The notes: generated by a model not told the origin, from the letters alone. A stretch of 64,000 nt of DNA from Microtetraspora fusca (GCF_001570365.1 NZ_BBYK01000046.1:186001-250000), one strand, 5' to 3'. Positions 17,504 to 26,022 are shown, counted from the stretch's first letter. Translations and numbers: made by a program.

Positions 17504-18337
17504 ATGACAAACGCCATTGAGGTCCGCGGCCTGACCAAGCGGTACGGCGACGTTCAGGCGGTCAGGGGCATCGACCTCGACATCAGGCGGGGCGAGGTCT
17601 TCGCCATTCTCGGCCCCAACGGGGCGGGCAAGTCGACGACCGTCGAGATCCTGGAGGGGTACCGCAAGCGGGACGCGGGCGAGGTGTCGGTGCTCGGCGT
17701 CGACCCGGGCCGGCCTACTCGGGAATGGCGCTCCCGCATCGGCATCGTCCTGCAGACCGCGAACGACGCCGCCGAGCTGAGCGTGCGCGAGACGGTGCGC
17801 CACTTCGCGGGTTACTACCCGAACCCGAGGGACCCCGACGAGGTGATCGCCGCCGTGGGGCTCTCCGAGAGCGCGAACAAGCGGATCCGCCAGCTCTCCG
17901 GCGGGCAGCGGCGGCGGGTGGACGTCGCCCTCGGCGTCCTGGGCAACCCGGAGCTGATCTTCCTGGACGAGCCCACCACCGGTTTCGACCCCGAGGCCCG
18001 GCGGCAGTTCTGGGAGCTGATCGCGGGGCTGGCGCACACGGGCAGCACGATCGTGCTGACCACCCACTACCTGGACGAGGCCGAGGCGCTGGCCGACCGG
18101 GTCGCGGTCATCGCGGGCGGCTTGATCGTCGCCGAGGGCGAGCCCGCGACGCTGGGCGGCCGGGCCACCGCGAAGGCCCTCGTGAGCTGGGACGAGGGCT
18201 CGGTCGAGACGGACACGCCGACCAAGACGGTCCTGGAGCTCAGCCGCCGCTACGACGGGGAGGTCCCCGGCCTGTCCGTCGCCCGTCCCACGCTCGAAGA
18301 CGTCTACCTCAAGCTGATCGAGGCCCCCGGTGAATGA
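17504..18337 (+). CDS. ABC transporter ATP-binding protein (cassette 1)
   Basis: A 277-residue ATPase subunit of an ABC-2 (DrrA/NatA-type) exporter. Walker A GPNGAGKST (about 40-48), signature LSGGQRRRVDVALG, Walker B LIFLDEP, and switch His in TTHYLDEAE are intact. The C-terminal 60 residues form the small accessory domain found in DrrA-like subunits. It overlaps the permease gene and heads a four-gene unit with a sensor kinase and regulator, so the transporter is probably both sensor partner and output. The transported compound is unknown; such systems often export peptides, antibiotics or lipids. Confidence 0.93.
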   Translation: MTNAIEVRGLTKRYGDVQAVRGIDLDIRRGEVFAILGPNGAGKSTTVEILEGYRKRDAGEVSVLGVDPGRPTREWRSRIGIVLQTANDAAELSVRETVRHFAGYYPNPRDPDEVIAAVGLSESANKRIRQLSGGQRRRVDVALGVLGNPELIFLDEPTTGFDPEARRQFWELIAGLAHTGSTIVLTTHYLDEAEALADRVAVIAGGLIVAEGEPATLGGRATAKALVSWDEGSVETDTPTKTVLELSRRYDGEVPGLSVARPTLEDVYLKLIEAPGE

Positions 18338-18389
18338 CGCAGTGAATGAATCAGTGAGTGACGCCGTGAATGAGACCCTGACCGAGACC
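18330..18389 (+). repeat. Degenerate 12-bp tandem repeat spanning the permease start
   Basis: Five consecutive 12-base units: GTGAATGACGCA, GTGAATGAATCA, GTGAGTGACGCC, GTGAATGAGACC, CTGACCGAGACC. The first four begin with a GTG codon in the permease frame. The first unit also contains the TGA stop of the preceding gene. Confidence 0.9.
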
Positions 18390-19214
18390 GCTCCCCCTGC
18401 GGCCCCCGCCCACGCGATGCCCTCCGCCCTGAAGCTGGGCCTGTCCCGGGGCATGGTGGAGACGAAGATGTTCTTCCGCGAGAAGGACGCCGTCGTGTTC
18501 ACCTTCGCCTTCCCGATCATCCTGCTCATGCTGTTCGGTTCGATCTTCGCCGGCAGCCTGGAGGGGACCGGGGTCACCGTCTCGCAGCTCTACACGGCGG
18601 GGCTGATCGGGGCCGGTGTGATGGGCGCCGGCTTCCAGAATCTGGGCATCGGCATCGCGGGCGACCGCGACGACGGCACGCTGAAGCGGCTGGCCGGAAC
18701 GCCCATGCCGCGCAGCGCCTACTTCATCGGCAAGATCATCAACGTGCTGGTGATCGCGTTCCTGGAGGTCGCGATCCTGCTGGCCATCGGGGTCCTGATG
18801 TACGACCTGGACCTGCCCGGCCAGGTGTCGAGCTGGGTGACCTTCGCCTGGGTGTTCGTGCTCGGGGTCACCGCCGCGGCGCTGCTGGGCACGGCGGCGA
18901 GCAGCCTCCCCCGCTCGGCCAAGAGCGCCGCCGCGGTCATCAGCATGCCGTTCGTGGTGCTGCAGTTCATCTCGGGAGTCTTCATCCCGTTCACCCAGAT
19001 GCCCGAGTGGCTGATCAACGTCGCCTCGGTGTTCCCGCTGAAGTGGATGTGCCAGGGGTTCCGCGCGGTGTTCCTCGGGGACGACGGCGCCACGCTTGAG
19101 CTGACGAAGTCGTACGAGCTGGACCGGGTGGCCCTGGTCCTCGCCGCGTGGGTGATCGGGGGTCTGGTGCTGTGCCTGACGACCTTCCGCTGGAAGGGCC
19201 GCCGCGACGGATGA
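18330..19214 (+). CDS. ABC-2 type permease (cassette 1)
   Basis: A 294-residue membrane subunit with six predicted helices (first at about 54-72, VVFTFAFPIILLMLFGSIFAG) and the ABC-2 signature region containing GAGFQNLGIGIAGDRDDGTLKRLAGTP. GTG 18330 overlaps the ATPase stop by 8 bases, but three further in-frame GTG codons follow at 12-base spacing (18342, 18354, 18366). The true start is therefore uncertain by up to 12 residues. The cytoplasmic N-terminus carries short repeats VNDA-VNES-VSDA-VNET-LTET that are not part of the family. It pairs with the ATPase at 17504. Confidence 0.9.
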   Translation: MNDAVNESVSDAVNETLTETAPPAAPAHAMPSALKLGLSRGMVETKMFFREKDAVVFTFAFPIILLMLFGSIFAGSLEGTGVTVSQLYTAGLIGAGVMGAGFQNLGIGIAGDRDDGTLKRLAGTPMPRSAYFIGKIINVLVIAFLEVAILLAIGVLMYDLDLPGQVSSWVTFAWVFVLGVTAAALLGTAASSLPRSAKSAAAVISMPFVVLQFISGVFIPFTQMPEWLINVASVFPLKWMCQGFRAVFLGDDGATLELTKSYELDRVALVLAAWVIGGLVLCLTTFRWKGRRDG

Positions 19215-20506
19215 GCACGGCCTGGCGCCGGAACCGGCGCTCCCTCGCCGAGGGCGTCGCCGCCCCCTCCGGGGACGGCGAGCCCGGCGCCGGCCACGCG
19301 TGGAAGGCGTTCCGCGGCTGGGAGACGCTGTACTCCGTGGTCTTGGCCGTCACGATCGCGCTCGTGTTCGCGGACCACGACCTGACCCCGGCCGCCAGGA
19401 CGGTCGCGCTCGCGCTGCTCGGCTGCTGCGCGGCCGGGTATCTGCTCCTCGGCCGCCCAGCGCTCGGGGACGGCGGCGCCCGCGACCGCCGCGGCCTGCT
19501 CTATGTGGGCGTGATGATCGCGACCTTCGTCCCGGCCACCATCATCACGACTTCGGCGACCATGGGGCTGTTCGCGCTCTGCCCGCAGGCGTTCATGCTC
19601 CTGCGTGACCGATACGCCGTCGCGGTACTGCTGGCGCTGAACGCCGGCCCCGTGACCATGTTCCTGGCGGCGTACGGCACGACCGGGCACCTCGGGTTCG
19701 TCTCCATCGTCTTGATCGGCATCGCGTTCGCCGCCGTCCTCGGGTCGTGGATCAGCCGCATCATCACCCAAAGCACCGAACGCGCGCGGCTCATCGAGGA
19801 GCTGTCCGCCAGCCGCGCCGAGGTCGCCCGCCTGTCCGCCGAGCGTGGCGCGCTGGCCGAGCGCGAACGGCTGGCCCGGGAGATCCACGACACCCTCGCC
19901 CAGGGGTTCACCAGCATCATCATGCTCATCCAGGCCGCCGAGGCGCAGCCGGGGCCGGCGCCGGGATCACGGCATCTGGCGCTGGCCGTACAGACCGCCA
20001 GGGAGAACCTGGCGGAGGCGCGCGCCCTCGTCGCGGCGCTCGGCCCGGCCCCGCTGGACGGCTCCACCCTGGACGAGGCGCTGCGGCGGCTCACCGCCCG
20101 GCTGGGCGAGGAGCTGGGCCTCCAGGCGTCCTTCGCGGTCGAGGGCGTCTCGCGCGCGCTGCCGGCCAACACCGAGGTGGTGCTGGTGCGGGCGGCGCAG
20201 GAGGCCCTGGCCAACGTCCGCAAGCACGCCGCCGCGTCGGCCGTCCAGGTCCGCCTCGTGTACGGCGTGGCCGAGGTGACGCTGACGGTCCGCGACGACG
20301 GGTGCGGCCTCGGCCCCGGCCCGACCTCGGGGTACGGCCTGCGCGCCATGCGGAGCCGCGTCGAGCAGGAAGGCGGCGCGCTGACCGTGACCGGCTCCAT
20401 GACCGACGCGATCCCCGCGGCCGACGCGGCCACCAGACCGGGGACGACCCTGACCGTCACCCTGCCCTCGCCGGCGCCGCCGCCCGATTCCCGAGATGGA
20501 GAGTGA
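19211..20506 (+). CDS. Sensor histidine kinase, HisKA_3 type (cassette 1)
   Basis: A 431-residue membrane sensor. ATG 19211 overlaps the permease stop by 4 bases. About five transmembrane helices lie between residues 40 and 195 without a large external loop, as in NarL-type intramembrane sensors. The phospho-acceptor is His226 in REIHDTLAQGFTS. The ATPase domain has NTEVVLVRAAQEALANVRKHA, VRDDGCGLG and GYGLRAMRSRVEQEGG. It should phosphorylate the response regulator encoded 6 bases downstream. The architecture suggests sensing of membrane stress or a transporter state. Confidence 0.93.
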   Translation: MSTAWRRNRRSLAEGVAAPSGDGEPGAGHAWKAFRGWETLYSVVLAVTIALVFADHDLTPAARTVALALLGCCAAGYLLLGRPALGDGGARDRRGLLYVGVMIATFVPATIITTSATMGLFALCPQAFMLLRDRYAVAVLLALNAGPVTMFLAAYGTTGHLGFVSIVLIGIAFAAVLGSWISRIITQSTERARLIEELSASRAEVARLSAERGALAERERLAREIHDTLAQGFTSIIMLIQAAEAQPGPAPGSRHLALAVQTARENLAEARALVAALGPAPLDGSTLDEALRRLTARLGEELGLQASFAVEGVSRALPANTEVVLVRAAQEALANVRKHAAASAVQVRLVYGVAEVTLTVRDDGCGLGPGPTSGYGLRAMRSRVEQEGGALTVTGSMTDAIPAADAATRPGTTLTVTLPSPAPPPDSRDGE

Positions 20507-20512
20507 CCTTCC

Positions 20513-21130
20513 GTGGTTCGCCTGATGATCGTGGACGACCACCCCGTCGTACGCCAGGGCCTGCGCGGCATGTTGGAGTCCGACCCCGGCGTGGACGTGG
20601 TCGGGGAGGCCGGCTCCGGCGACGAGGCCGTCGTACGCTCCCGTGAGCTGCGGCCGGACGTCATCCTCATGGATCTGCGGATGCCGTCGGGCGACGGCGT
20701 CGACGCGACCAGGCGCATCCTGGCGGAACGCCCGGAGAGCCGGGTGATCGTGCTGACGACGTACGAGACCGACCAGGACATCGTGCGGGCGGTCGAGGCG
20801 GGCGCGGCCGGCTACCTGCTCAAGGACATCTCCCGCGCCGACCTGCTCGCCGCGGTCGCGTCGGCGGTGCGGGGAGAGACCGTGCTGGCCCCGTCCGTCG
20901 CCACGAAGCTCGTCACGCGCATGCGCGCGCCCGTCGCGGAGTCCCTGTCGCCGCGCGAGGCGCAGGTGCTCTCGCTCGTCGCCCGCGGGCTGACGAACGC
21001 GGAGATCGGGACCGAGCTGTTCATCAGTGAGGCGACGGTGAAGACCCACCTGCTCCGCGTCTTCGCCAAACTCGGCGTCTCCGATCGCACCGCGGCCGTC
21101 ACCACCGCGCTCGGCCGCGGCCTCATCTAG
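20513..21130 (+). CDS. LuxR/NarL-type response regulator (cassette 1)
   Basis: 205 residues. The receiver domain has Asp8-Asp9, phospho-acceptor Asp54 (MDLRMP), Thr at the LTTY motif and Lys in LLKD. The C-terminal LuxR HTH is LSPREAQVLSLVARGLTNAEIGTELFISEATVKTHLLRVFAKLGV. The GTG start lies only 6 bases after the kinase stop, so translation is probably coupled. The likely target is its own cassette promoter upstream of 17504, where an inverted repeat is seen. Confidence 0.94.
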   Translation: MVRLMIVDDHPVVRQGLRGMLESDPGVDVVGEAGSGDEAVVRSRELRPDVILMDLRMPSGDGVDATRRILAERPESRVIVLTTYETDQDIVRAVEAGAAGYLLKDISRADLLAAVASAVRGETVLAPSVATKLVTRMRAPVAESLSPREAQVLSLVARGLTNAEIGTELFISEATVKTHLLRVFAKLGVSDRTAAVTTALGRGLI

Positions 21131-21179
21131 CCATGGTTACCTACCGTAAAAGGCCGAATCAAGATCGAATACAGGCCCC

Positions 21180-21199
21180 ACTTGACCGGCTTGTCAAGT
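21180..21199 (+). promoter_or_regulatory. Inverted repeat upstream of TetR gene
   Basis: ACTTGAC (21180-21186) and GTCAAGT (21193-21199) form 7-bp arms with a 6-base spacer in an unusually AT-rich spacer (21131-21314). It is a plausible TetR autoregulatory operator. A TTGACC -35-like sequence lies inside it. Confidence 0.4.
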
Positions 21200-21314
21200 A
21201 AATGACCTTCCTTTCGGGCGGCCGAAAGCGCTAATTTATAGATACTTTCGCATAAAGGATCTTGCGTCCATAATGGTTCCTCCTGGGGGGCCATTGACGG
21301 CGCGAGGTGAAGTA

Positions 21315-21920
21315 GTGGTGGGACGGGAATACCGGGGGATGTCGGCCGAACAACGGCTGGCCGACCGAAGAGAGCGGTTGATCACGGCCGCATACACGCT
21401 GTTCGCCAACCCAGGCTTCCATGGCACGACGATCGAGCGGCTGTGCGCGACCGCTCGCATCTCCAACCGCGCGTTCTACGAGTGCTTCTCGGGGCGCGAC
21501 GACCTCATGCGCGCGGTCTACGACCGATGCGTGGAGGAGACGCTCGCCTCCGTGTCGGCGGCCATCGAGGAGGCGCCGCCTACGCTGGACGACCGCATCG
21601 TGGCCGGCATCGGCGAGTACGTCCGGTTTGTGACGAAGGATGTCCGGCGCGCCCGCGTGATGCACGTGGAGGTCCGCCGCGCGGGCGACGTCCTCAGCAG
21701 CGCGCGGCAGCGCTCCGTGCTGGAGTTCAGCAAGGTGATAGAGCGCGCGGTCGACGACGTACGACACCGCCCCCCGCTGGAGCCCCACCTGCTCTCGCTC
21801 GGCGTGATCGGGGCCATCACGGAGCTGCTCATCGAATGGGTCCTGAGCGACCCGGCTCCCTCCGTGGACCGGCTCACCGCCGCGGCGATCCACATCTTCC
21901 GCAGCTCGTTCCACCCCTGA
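21315..21920 (+). CDS. TetR/AcrR family transcriptional regulator
   Basis: About 201 residues. GTG 21315 is preferred because GAGGTGA is 4 bases upstream; ATG 21273 is possible but lacks a site. The N-terminal TetR helix-turn-helix is clear: RRERLITAAYTLFANPGFHGTTIERLCATARISNRAFYECFSGRDDLMRAVYD. The ligand-binding part (about 75-200) is helical and unassigned. It lies between two convergent ABC-kinase cassettes and reads in the same direction as cassette 1, which it could repress. It converges with the cassette 2 regulator 36 bp away. Confidence 0.9.
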   Translation: MVGREYRGMSAEQRLADRRERLITAAYTLFANPGFHGTTIERLCATARISNRAFYECFSGRDDLMRAVYDRCVEETLASVSAAIEEAPPTLDDRIVAGIGEYVRFVTKDVRRARVMHVEVRRAGDVLSSARQRSVLEFSKVIERAVDDVRHRPPLEPHLLSLGVIGAITELLIEWVLSDPAPSVDRLTAAAIHIFRSSFHP

Positions 21921-21956
21921 CGCCGGCGAGCGCGGCACAGGAGCCCGGGGACGGCC

Positions 21957-22550
21957 TCAGATCCACCCCATGTCCTGAGCGGCGCGGATCGCGGTGATGC
22001 GGTTCCCCCCTCCCAGCTTGCCGATGGCGCTGGACAGGTAGTTCCGGACGGTCCCCTCGGTGAGGTGCAGCTCGGCGGCGATCCGCGCCACCGACGCGCC
22101 CTTGGCCGCCAGGGCCAGCGCGTCGCGCTCCCGCTCCGTCAGCGGGTTCTCCCCTGCGGTCATCGCGGCGGCCGCCATCTCCGGATCGAGGTAGCGGCCA
22201 CCCGCGTGCACCTTCCGGATGGCGCGGGCCAGTTCCTCGGCCGACGCGTCCTTGGGCACGAATCCGCGCACCCCGGCCGCGAGCGCCCGCCTCAGGTATC
22301 CGGGCCGCCCGAAGCTGGTCAGGATCAGCATCGCCCGGCCGGGCATGCTCTCCGCCACGGACAACCCGTCCATCCCCGGCATCTCGACGTCCAGCACCAG
22401 CACGTCCGGCTCGTGCTCCCGTACGGCCTGGGCCACCAGGTCGCCCCTGCCGACCTGGGCGACGACCTCGATGTCGGCCTCCAGACCGAGCAGCATGGCG
22501 ATCGCCTGCCGGATGAGCCGCTCGTCGTCGGCGAGCAGGACACGGATCAT
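21957..22550 (-). CDS. LuxR/NarL-type response regulator (cassette 2, DesR-like)
   Basis: 197 residues. The receiver domain has ADDE, phospho-acceptor Asp54 (VLDVEMPG), LTSF and VPKD. The LuxR HTH is LTERERDALALAAKGASVARIAAELHLTEGTVRNYLSSAIGKLGG. The end AIRAAQDMGWI is characteristic of DesR-like regulators. GGAGGT is 6 bases upstream of the ATG, which overlaps the kinase stop by 4 bases (ATGA). It is the last gene of cassette 2. The 20-bp palindrome at 25774 is a natural candidate for its binding site. Confidence 0.94.
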   Translation of the reverse strand: MIRVLLADDERLIRQAIAMLLGLEADIEVVAQVGRGDLVAQAVREHEPDVLVLDVEMPGMDGLSVAESMPGRAMLILTSFGRPGYLRRALAAGVRGFVPKDASAEELARAIRKVHAGGRYLDPEMAAAAMTAGENPLTERERDALALAAKGASVARIAAELHLTEGTVRNYLSSAIGKLGGGNRITAIRAAQDMGWI

Positions 22551-23731
22551 GCCCCGACCTCCACGGGCAGCGGGGCGACCGCGCGCAGGACGAACTCGCC
22601 CGATCCCGTGGGCCGCGCCTCCAGTGTGCCCCCGACCGCCGCCATGCGCTCGCCCAGCCCGGCCAGGCCGCTCCCGACGTCCTCCGCCGCCCGGCGGGCC
22701 ACGCCGTCGTTGCGCACCTCCAGCACCGCCTCCTCCTCCGAGTGGCGCACGGTGATGTCGCATCGCGACGCCGAGCTGTGCCGGAGCACATTCGTCGCCG
22801 CCTCGCGGATCACCCACGCGAACACCGGTGCCACCTCCTCGGGCACCTCCCTGTGCGGCAGATGCAGACGGCAGGTCACCCCGGCCGCCTCCAGCACGCC
22901 GCGCACCGTCGCCAGCTCGGCGCCCAGGTCGAGCCGCCGATAGCCGCGCACCGTCTCCCGCAGCTCCCGCAACGCCGTACGGGCCAGGCCGCGGACCTCG
23001 GCCATCTCGTCTTTGGCCGCGCCCGCGTCGGCGGCGGACAGCCGTACGGCGAGCTCGCTCTTGACCGCGATGGCGGAGAGCTGGTGGCCGACCATGTCGT
23101 GCAGGTCGCGGGCGAACCGCAGCCGCTCCTCTGCGACGGCCAGTCGCGCCTGGGCCTCGCGCCCGGCGTGCGCCTCCTCGGCGAGCCGCCAGATCCACAC
23201 CCAGAGCCGGTTGGTCCAGGGGAAGAGCGCGCACATCACCACGTAGTAGAAGCTCACGCCCACGACCGCGCCGACGGTGCTCGGCACATCCGTGGCGAAG
23301 GTGGGGTCGCCGCCGGCCAGCGTGGCGAAGACGGCCGGCGGGGTCACCACCACGGCCGTCCCGGCGCCGAGCAGCACCGCGGACTTCCGCGACACCCCGA
23401 CCGCGGCGATCGACAGCCACGCCAGCGGCACGAACCCCCACCCCGTCATCTGGGCGCCGCCGGTCACCATGACGGCCAGCGCCAGGGCGCCCGACACCAC
23501 CCTCTCGCGCCGGGAGATGCCATGGGAGAGCACCGCGTCCGTCATCCGGACGAAGACGACGCTGAACATCGCCAGCCCGGCGGCGGCGAGCAGGGCGCGT
23601 TGCCACGCCAGGACCCCCAAACCGAGCGCCCCGGCGCTGGTCAGGACGGCCAGGAACCAGGTGAGGAGCAGCGTCCCGATCAGCACCCACCGGACGACCC
23701 TGCGTGCGCGTCTCAGCCCGTCAACCACCAT
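22547..23731 (-). CDS. Sensor histidine kinase, DesK-like (cassette 2)
   Basis: A 394-residue kinase with about five N-terminal transmembrane helices (residues 15-165) and no large external domain. A signalling helix precedes His211 in RFARDLHDMVGHQL. The ATPase domain (VIREAATNVLRHSSAS, EVRNDG, GSGLAGLGERMAAVGG) is complete, though its G1 box is short. The layout is that of DesK, which senses membrane fluidity; whether this one does is unknown. It starts 10 bases after the permease stop and overlaps the regulator start. Confidence 0.93.
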   Translation of the reverse strand: MVVDGLRRARRVVRWVLIGTLLLTWFLAVLTSAGALGLGVLAWQRALLAAAGLAMFSVVFVRMTDAVLSHGISRRERVVSGALALAVMVTGGAQMTGWGFVPLAWLSIAAVGVSRKSAVLLGAGTAVVVTPPAVFATLAGGDPTFATDVPSTVGAVVGVSFYYVVMCALFPWTNRLWVWIWRLAEEAHAGREAQARLAVAEERLRFARDLHDMVGHQLSAIAVKSELAVRLSAADAGAAKDEMAEVRGLARTALRELRETVRGYRRLDLGAELATVRGVLEAAGVTCRLHLPHREVPEEVAPVFAWVIREAATNVLRHSSASRCDITVRHSEEEAVLEVRNDGVARRAAEDVGSGLAGLGERMAAVGGTLEARPTGSGEFVLRAVAPLPVEVGA

Positions 23732-23741
23732 TTACTCCACT

Positions 23742-24842
23742 TTATCGGCCTTTGACCACGTCAAGGAGCCGCACCCGCGCGCCCGTGCGCAGCACGGCCC
23801 GCTCGTAGATCCGCGCGGCCAGCAGCGCCACCGCGGCGACGGCGGCGGCCATCAGGACGGCGGAGGCCGCCACCTGCCAGAAGGGGATCTCGGCCGCGGC
23901 CGCCCGCACCGGCATGACCATCGACGAGAACGGCGGGACGAACGACGCGATCGTGGCCACGGTGCCGGTGGGGTCGGTGACCGAGTAGAAGGCCACACCG
24001 TACGTCGCCATCATGGTCATGGTCATCGGCGACAGGACGTTGCCGACCTCCTCCTGCCGCGAGACGAGCGACGCCAGCATGGCGGCGAACGCCGCGAAGA
24101 AGAGGTAGCCGAGGACGAACCACACGATCACGCCGGCCACGATCCCGGCCATCCCCGGTGGAAAGTCGAGCGCCAGCCCGGAGGCCAGCGCGCCGACCAG
24201 CCCCGCCGCGATGGCGACGACCAGATTGATCAGGCCGACGCCCCCCAGCCCCAGGATCTTTCCGCCGAGGAGCTGCGCGGGGCGCACCGATGTGAGCAGG
24301 ATCTCGACGATGCGGCTGCTCTTCTCCTCGACCACGCCCATCGCGACCATCATCGGCGTACCGATGACCAGCATGAACAGAATGATCACCAGCACGACCG
24401 CGATGCCGGTGCGAGTCTTCTGGTAGCGCGTGTCGGCGCCGACGGACTGCATGTCGAGCGGGGTGACCGTGACCCCGGCGGCGCCGATCTGGGCCTCGCG
24501 GTGCGCGCTCTGCAGCAGCAGCCCGAGCTGGTCGTCGATCTCGCCGTCGGTCAGCACCTTGGTGCCGCCGACGAGCGCCGCGTCCACGTCGCCGTCGAGC
24601 ACGGCCCGCCTGGCCGCGTCCTCGTCGGCGTAGTCCTGCCACTCGACCTTGGTGTCGCCCCACATCTGCAGGCGCTGGGAGGCGACCACGCCCACCTTGT
24701 ACGAGTCCGGGCCGCCCACGATCTTCGGCGCGAACGCGGCCGCCCCGACCAGCAGCGCCGTGATGACGAGGCCGACGATGAACCCCTTCGAACGCACCTG
24801 GGTCCGGATCTCACGCCGGGCCACCAGCAACAATGCGCTCAC
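23742..24842 (-). CDS. ABC-2 type permease, NatB-like (cassette 2)
   Basis: A 366-residue membrane subunit. The first helix is near residues 18-38 (FIVGLVITALLVGAAAFA). A large soluble domain (about 40-170) follows, then five helices from about 175. This is the arrangement of NatB/YhaP-type permeases, different from the compact permease of cassette 1. The segment MGVVEEKSSRIVEILLTSVRPAQLLGGKILG is the family's conserved coupling region. The GTG at 24842 overlaps the ATPase stop (GTGA). Confidence 0.92.
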   Translation of the reverse strand: MSALLLVARREIRTQVRSKGFIVGLVITALLVGAAAFAPKIVGGPDSYKVGVVASQRLQMWGDTKVEWQDYADEDAARRAVLDGDVDAALVGGTKVLTDGEIDDQLGLLLQSAHREAQIGAAGVTVTPLDMQSVGADTRYQKTRTGIAVVLVIILFMLVIGTPMMVAMGVVEEKSSRIVEILLTSVRPAQLLGGKILGLGGVGLINLVVAIAAGLVGALASGLALDFPPGMAGIVAGVIVWFVLGYLFFAAFAAMLASLVSRQEEVGNVLSPMTMTMMATYGVAFYSVTDPTGTVATIASFVPPFSSMVMPVRAAAAEIPFWQVAASAVLMAAAVAAVALLAARIYERAVLRTGARVRLLDVVKGR

Positions 24843-25729
24843 GCCACCGCCTCCTTGAAGATCTCGGTGAGCGTCGGACGCTCCACCCCGAAGTGCTCGA
24901 CCCGTCCCGCGCGCATCGCGGCGCGCAGCACACGCTGATCGTCGTCGTCCCGCGTGACCAGCACCTCGCGACCGCCCTCGACGGTCAGCTCGCCGGCCAG
25001 GTCCTGCGCCCATCCCGGCTCGGGGTCGGCGACGACCACGCGCAGCTTGCGCCCCTCGGCGGCCCGCAGCTCGTCCACGGTGCCGCTCGCCACCATCCGC
25101 CCGGCGGAGATGATGCCGACCGAGTCGCACAGGCGCTCCACGAGTTCGAGCTGGTGACTGGAGAAGATCACCGGTACACCGCTCCTCGCCCGCTCGCGCA
25201 GCGCCTCGGCCAGCGCGTCCACCGCCAGCGGGTCGAGCCCGGAGAACGGCTCGTCCAGGACGAGGACGTCGGGGTCGTGGACCAGGGCCACGGCGAGCTG
25301 CACCCGCTGCTGGTTGCCCAGCGAAAGCGACTCGACCGCGTCTTTCGTGCGCTCGGTCAGCCCGAGCCGCTCCACCAGGTCACCGGTCGCCTTCCTGGCC
25401 GCAGCCGGTGACAGCCCGTGCAGCCGCCCGAAGTACTCGATCTGCTCGGCGACCCGCATCTTCTGGTACAGGCCGCGTTCCTCCGGCATGTAGCCGAACC
25501 GCCGCCGCTCCGCGAAACCCAGCGGAGCGCCCTTCCAGCGCACCTCACCGGAATCGGCCTGCATGACGCCCATCACGATCCGCATCGTGGTCGTCTTGCC
25601 CGCGCCGTTCGCGCCGACGAAACCGAACATCTCGCCCGGCCGTACGGCGAAGCTCACCCGGTCCAGGGCGACCTTGCCCGTCCCGAACGTCTTGCGCAGT
25701 TCCTGCGTCTCCAACATGTGACCGATCAT
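24839..25729 (-). CDS. ABC transporter ATP-binding protein, NatA-like (cassette 2)
   Basis: About 296 residues. Walker A GANGAGKTTT, signature LSLGNQQRVQLAVAL (the usual LSGGQ is altered to LSLGN, as in many NatA/EcsA-type proteins), Walker B VLVLDEPFSGLD and switch His in SSHQLE are present. A C-terminal accessory region (RKLRVVVADPEPG to PTLTEIFKEAVA) is typical of this group. ATG 25729 or 25717 is likely; ATG 25783 can be excluded if the palindrome 25774-25793 that covers it is an operator. The gene heads cassette 2. Confidence 0.92.
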   Translation of the reverse strand: MIGHMLETQELRKTFGTGKVALDRVSFAVRPGEMFGFVGANGAGKTTTMRIVMGVMQADSGEVRWKGAPLGFAERRRFGYMPEERGLYQKMRVAEQIEYFGRLHGLSPAAARKATGDLVERLGLTERTKDAVESLSLGNQQRVQLAVALVHDPDVLVLDEPFSGLDPLAVDALAEALRERARSGVPVIFSSHQLELVERLCDSVGIISAGRMVASGTVDELRAAEGRKLRVVVADPEPGWAQDLAGELTVEGGREVLVTRDDDDQRVLRAAMRAGRVEHFGVERPTLTEIFKEAVA

Positions 25730-25773
25730 TTCGCGCTCTACCGGACGCCTGAAGACGTCGATATCAGACCTTC

Positions 25774-25793
25774 CGGATGACATATGTCATCCG
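25774..25793. promoter_or_regulatory. Perfect 20-bp palindrome, probable operator of cassette 2
   Basis: CGGATGACAT (25774-25783) and ATGTCATCCG (25784-25793) form an uninterrupted perfect dyad 45-57 bp upstream of the likely cassette 2 start codons and 230 bp upstream of the divergent LAL regulator gene. The probability of a given 20-bp window being a perfect palindrome by chance is about one in a million. Dimeric LuxR-type or PadR/TetR-type proteins bind such sites. Confidence 0.65.
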
Positions 25794-25953
25794 ATGGCGC
25801 CGGGCCCGTTTGACGTGTCCGCCGACGACAAAGCGGTCATCCATCACACGGGCGCTCGGTCAAGACGACGGTTGCGAGTGCCTGATCGGGATCACGCCGC
25901 AACTCCGCGGGATCCGGCACCGACCGGATTTCCGGAGATACGGAGGGTTGACC

Positions 25954-25998
25954 ATGCTTGATCGGTATTGGATAACTGAGTTCCGACAGGGGGAGTAA
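25954..25998 (+). CDS. Possible 14-residue leader peptide before the LAL regulator gene
   Basis: ATG 25954 is preceded at 7 bases by GGAGG (25942-25946), a much better site than that of the regulator gene itself. The frame reads MLDRYWITEFRQGE and stops at TAA 25998, 24 bases before ATG 26023. It could couple translation or act as an attenuator peptide. The length makes chance occurrence possible. The rest of the 25794-26022 spacer shows no gene. Confidence 0.3.
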   Translation: MLDRYWITEFRQGE

Positions 25999-26022
25999 AC
26001 CCGCGCTGTTATGGAGCCGCCC

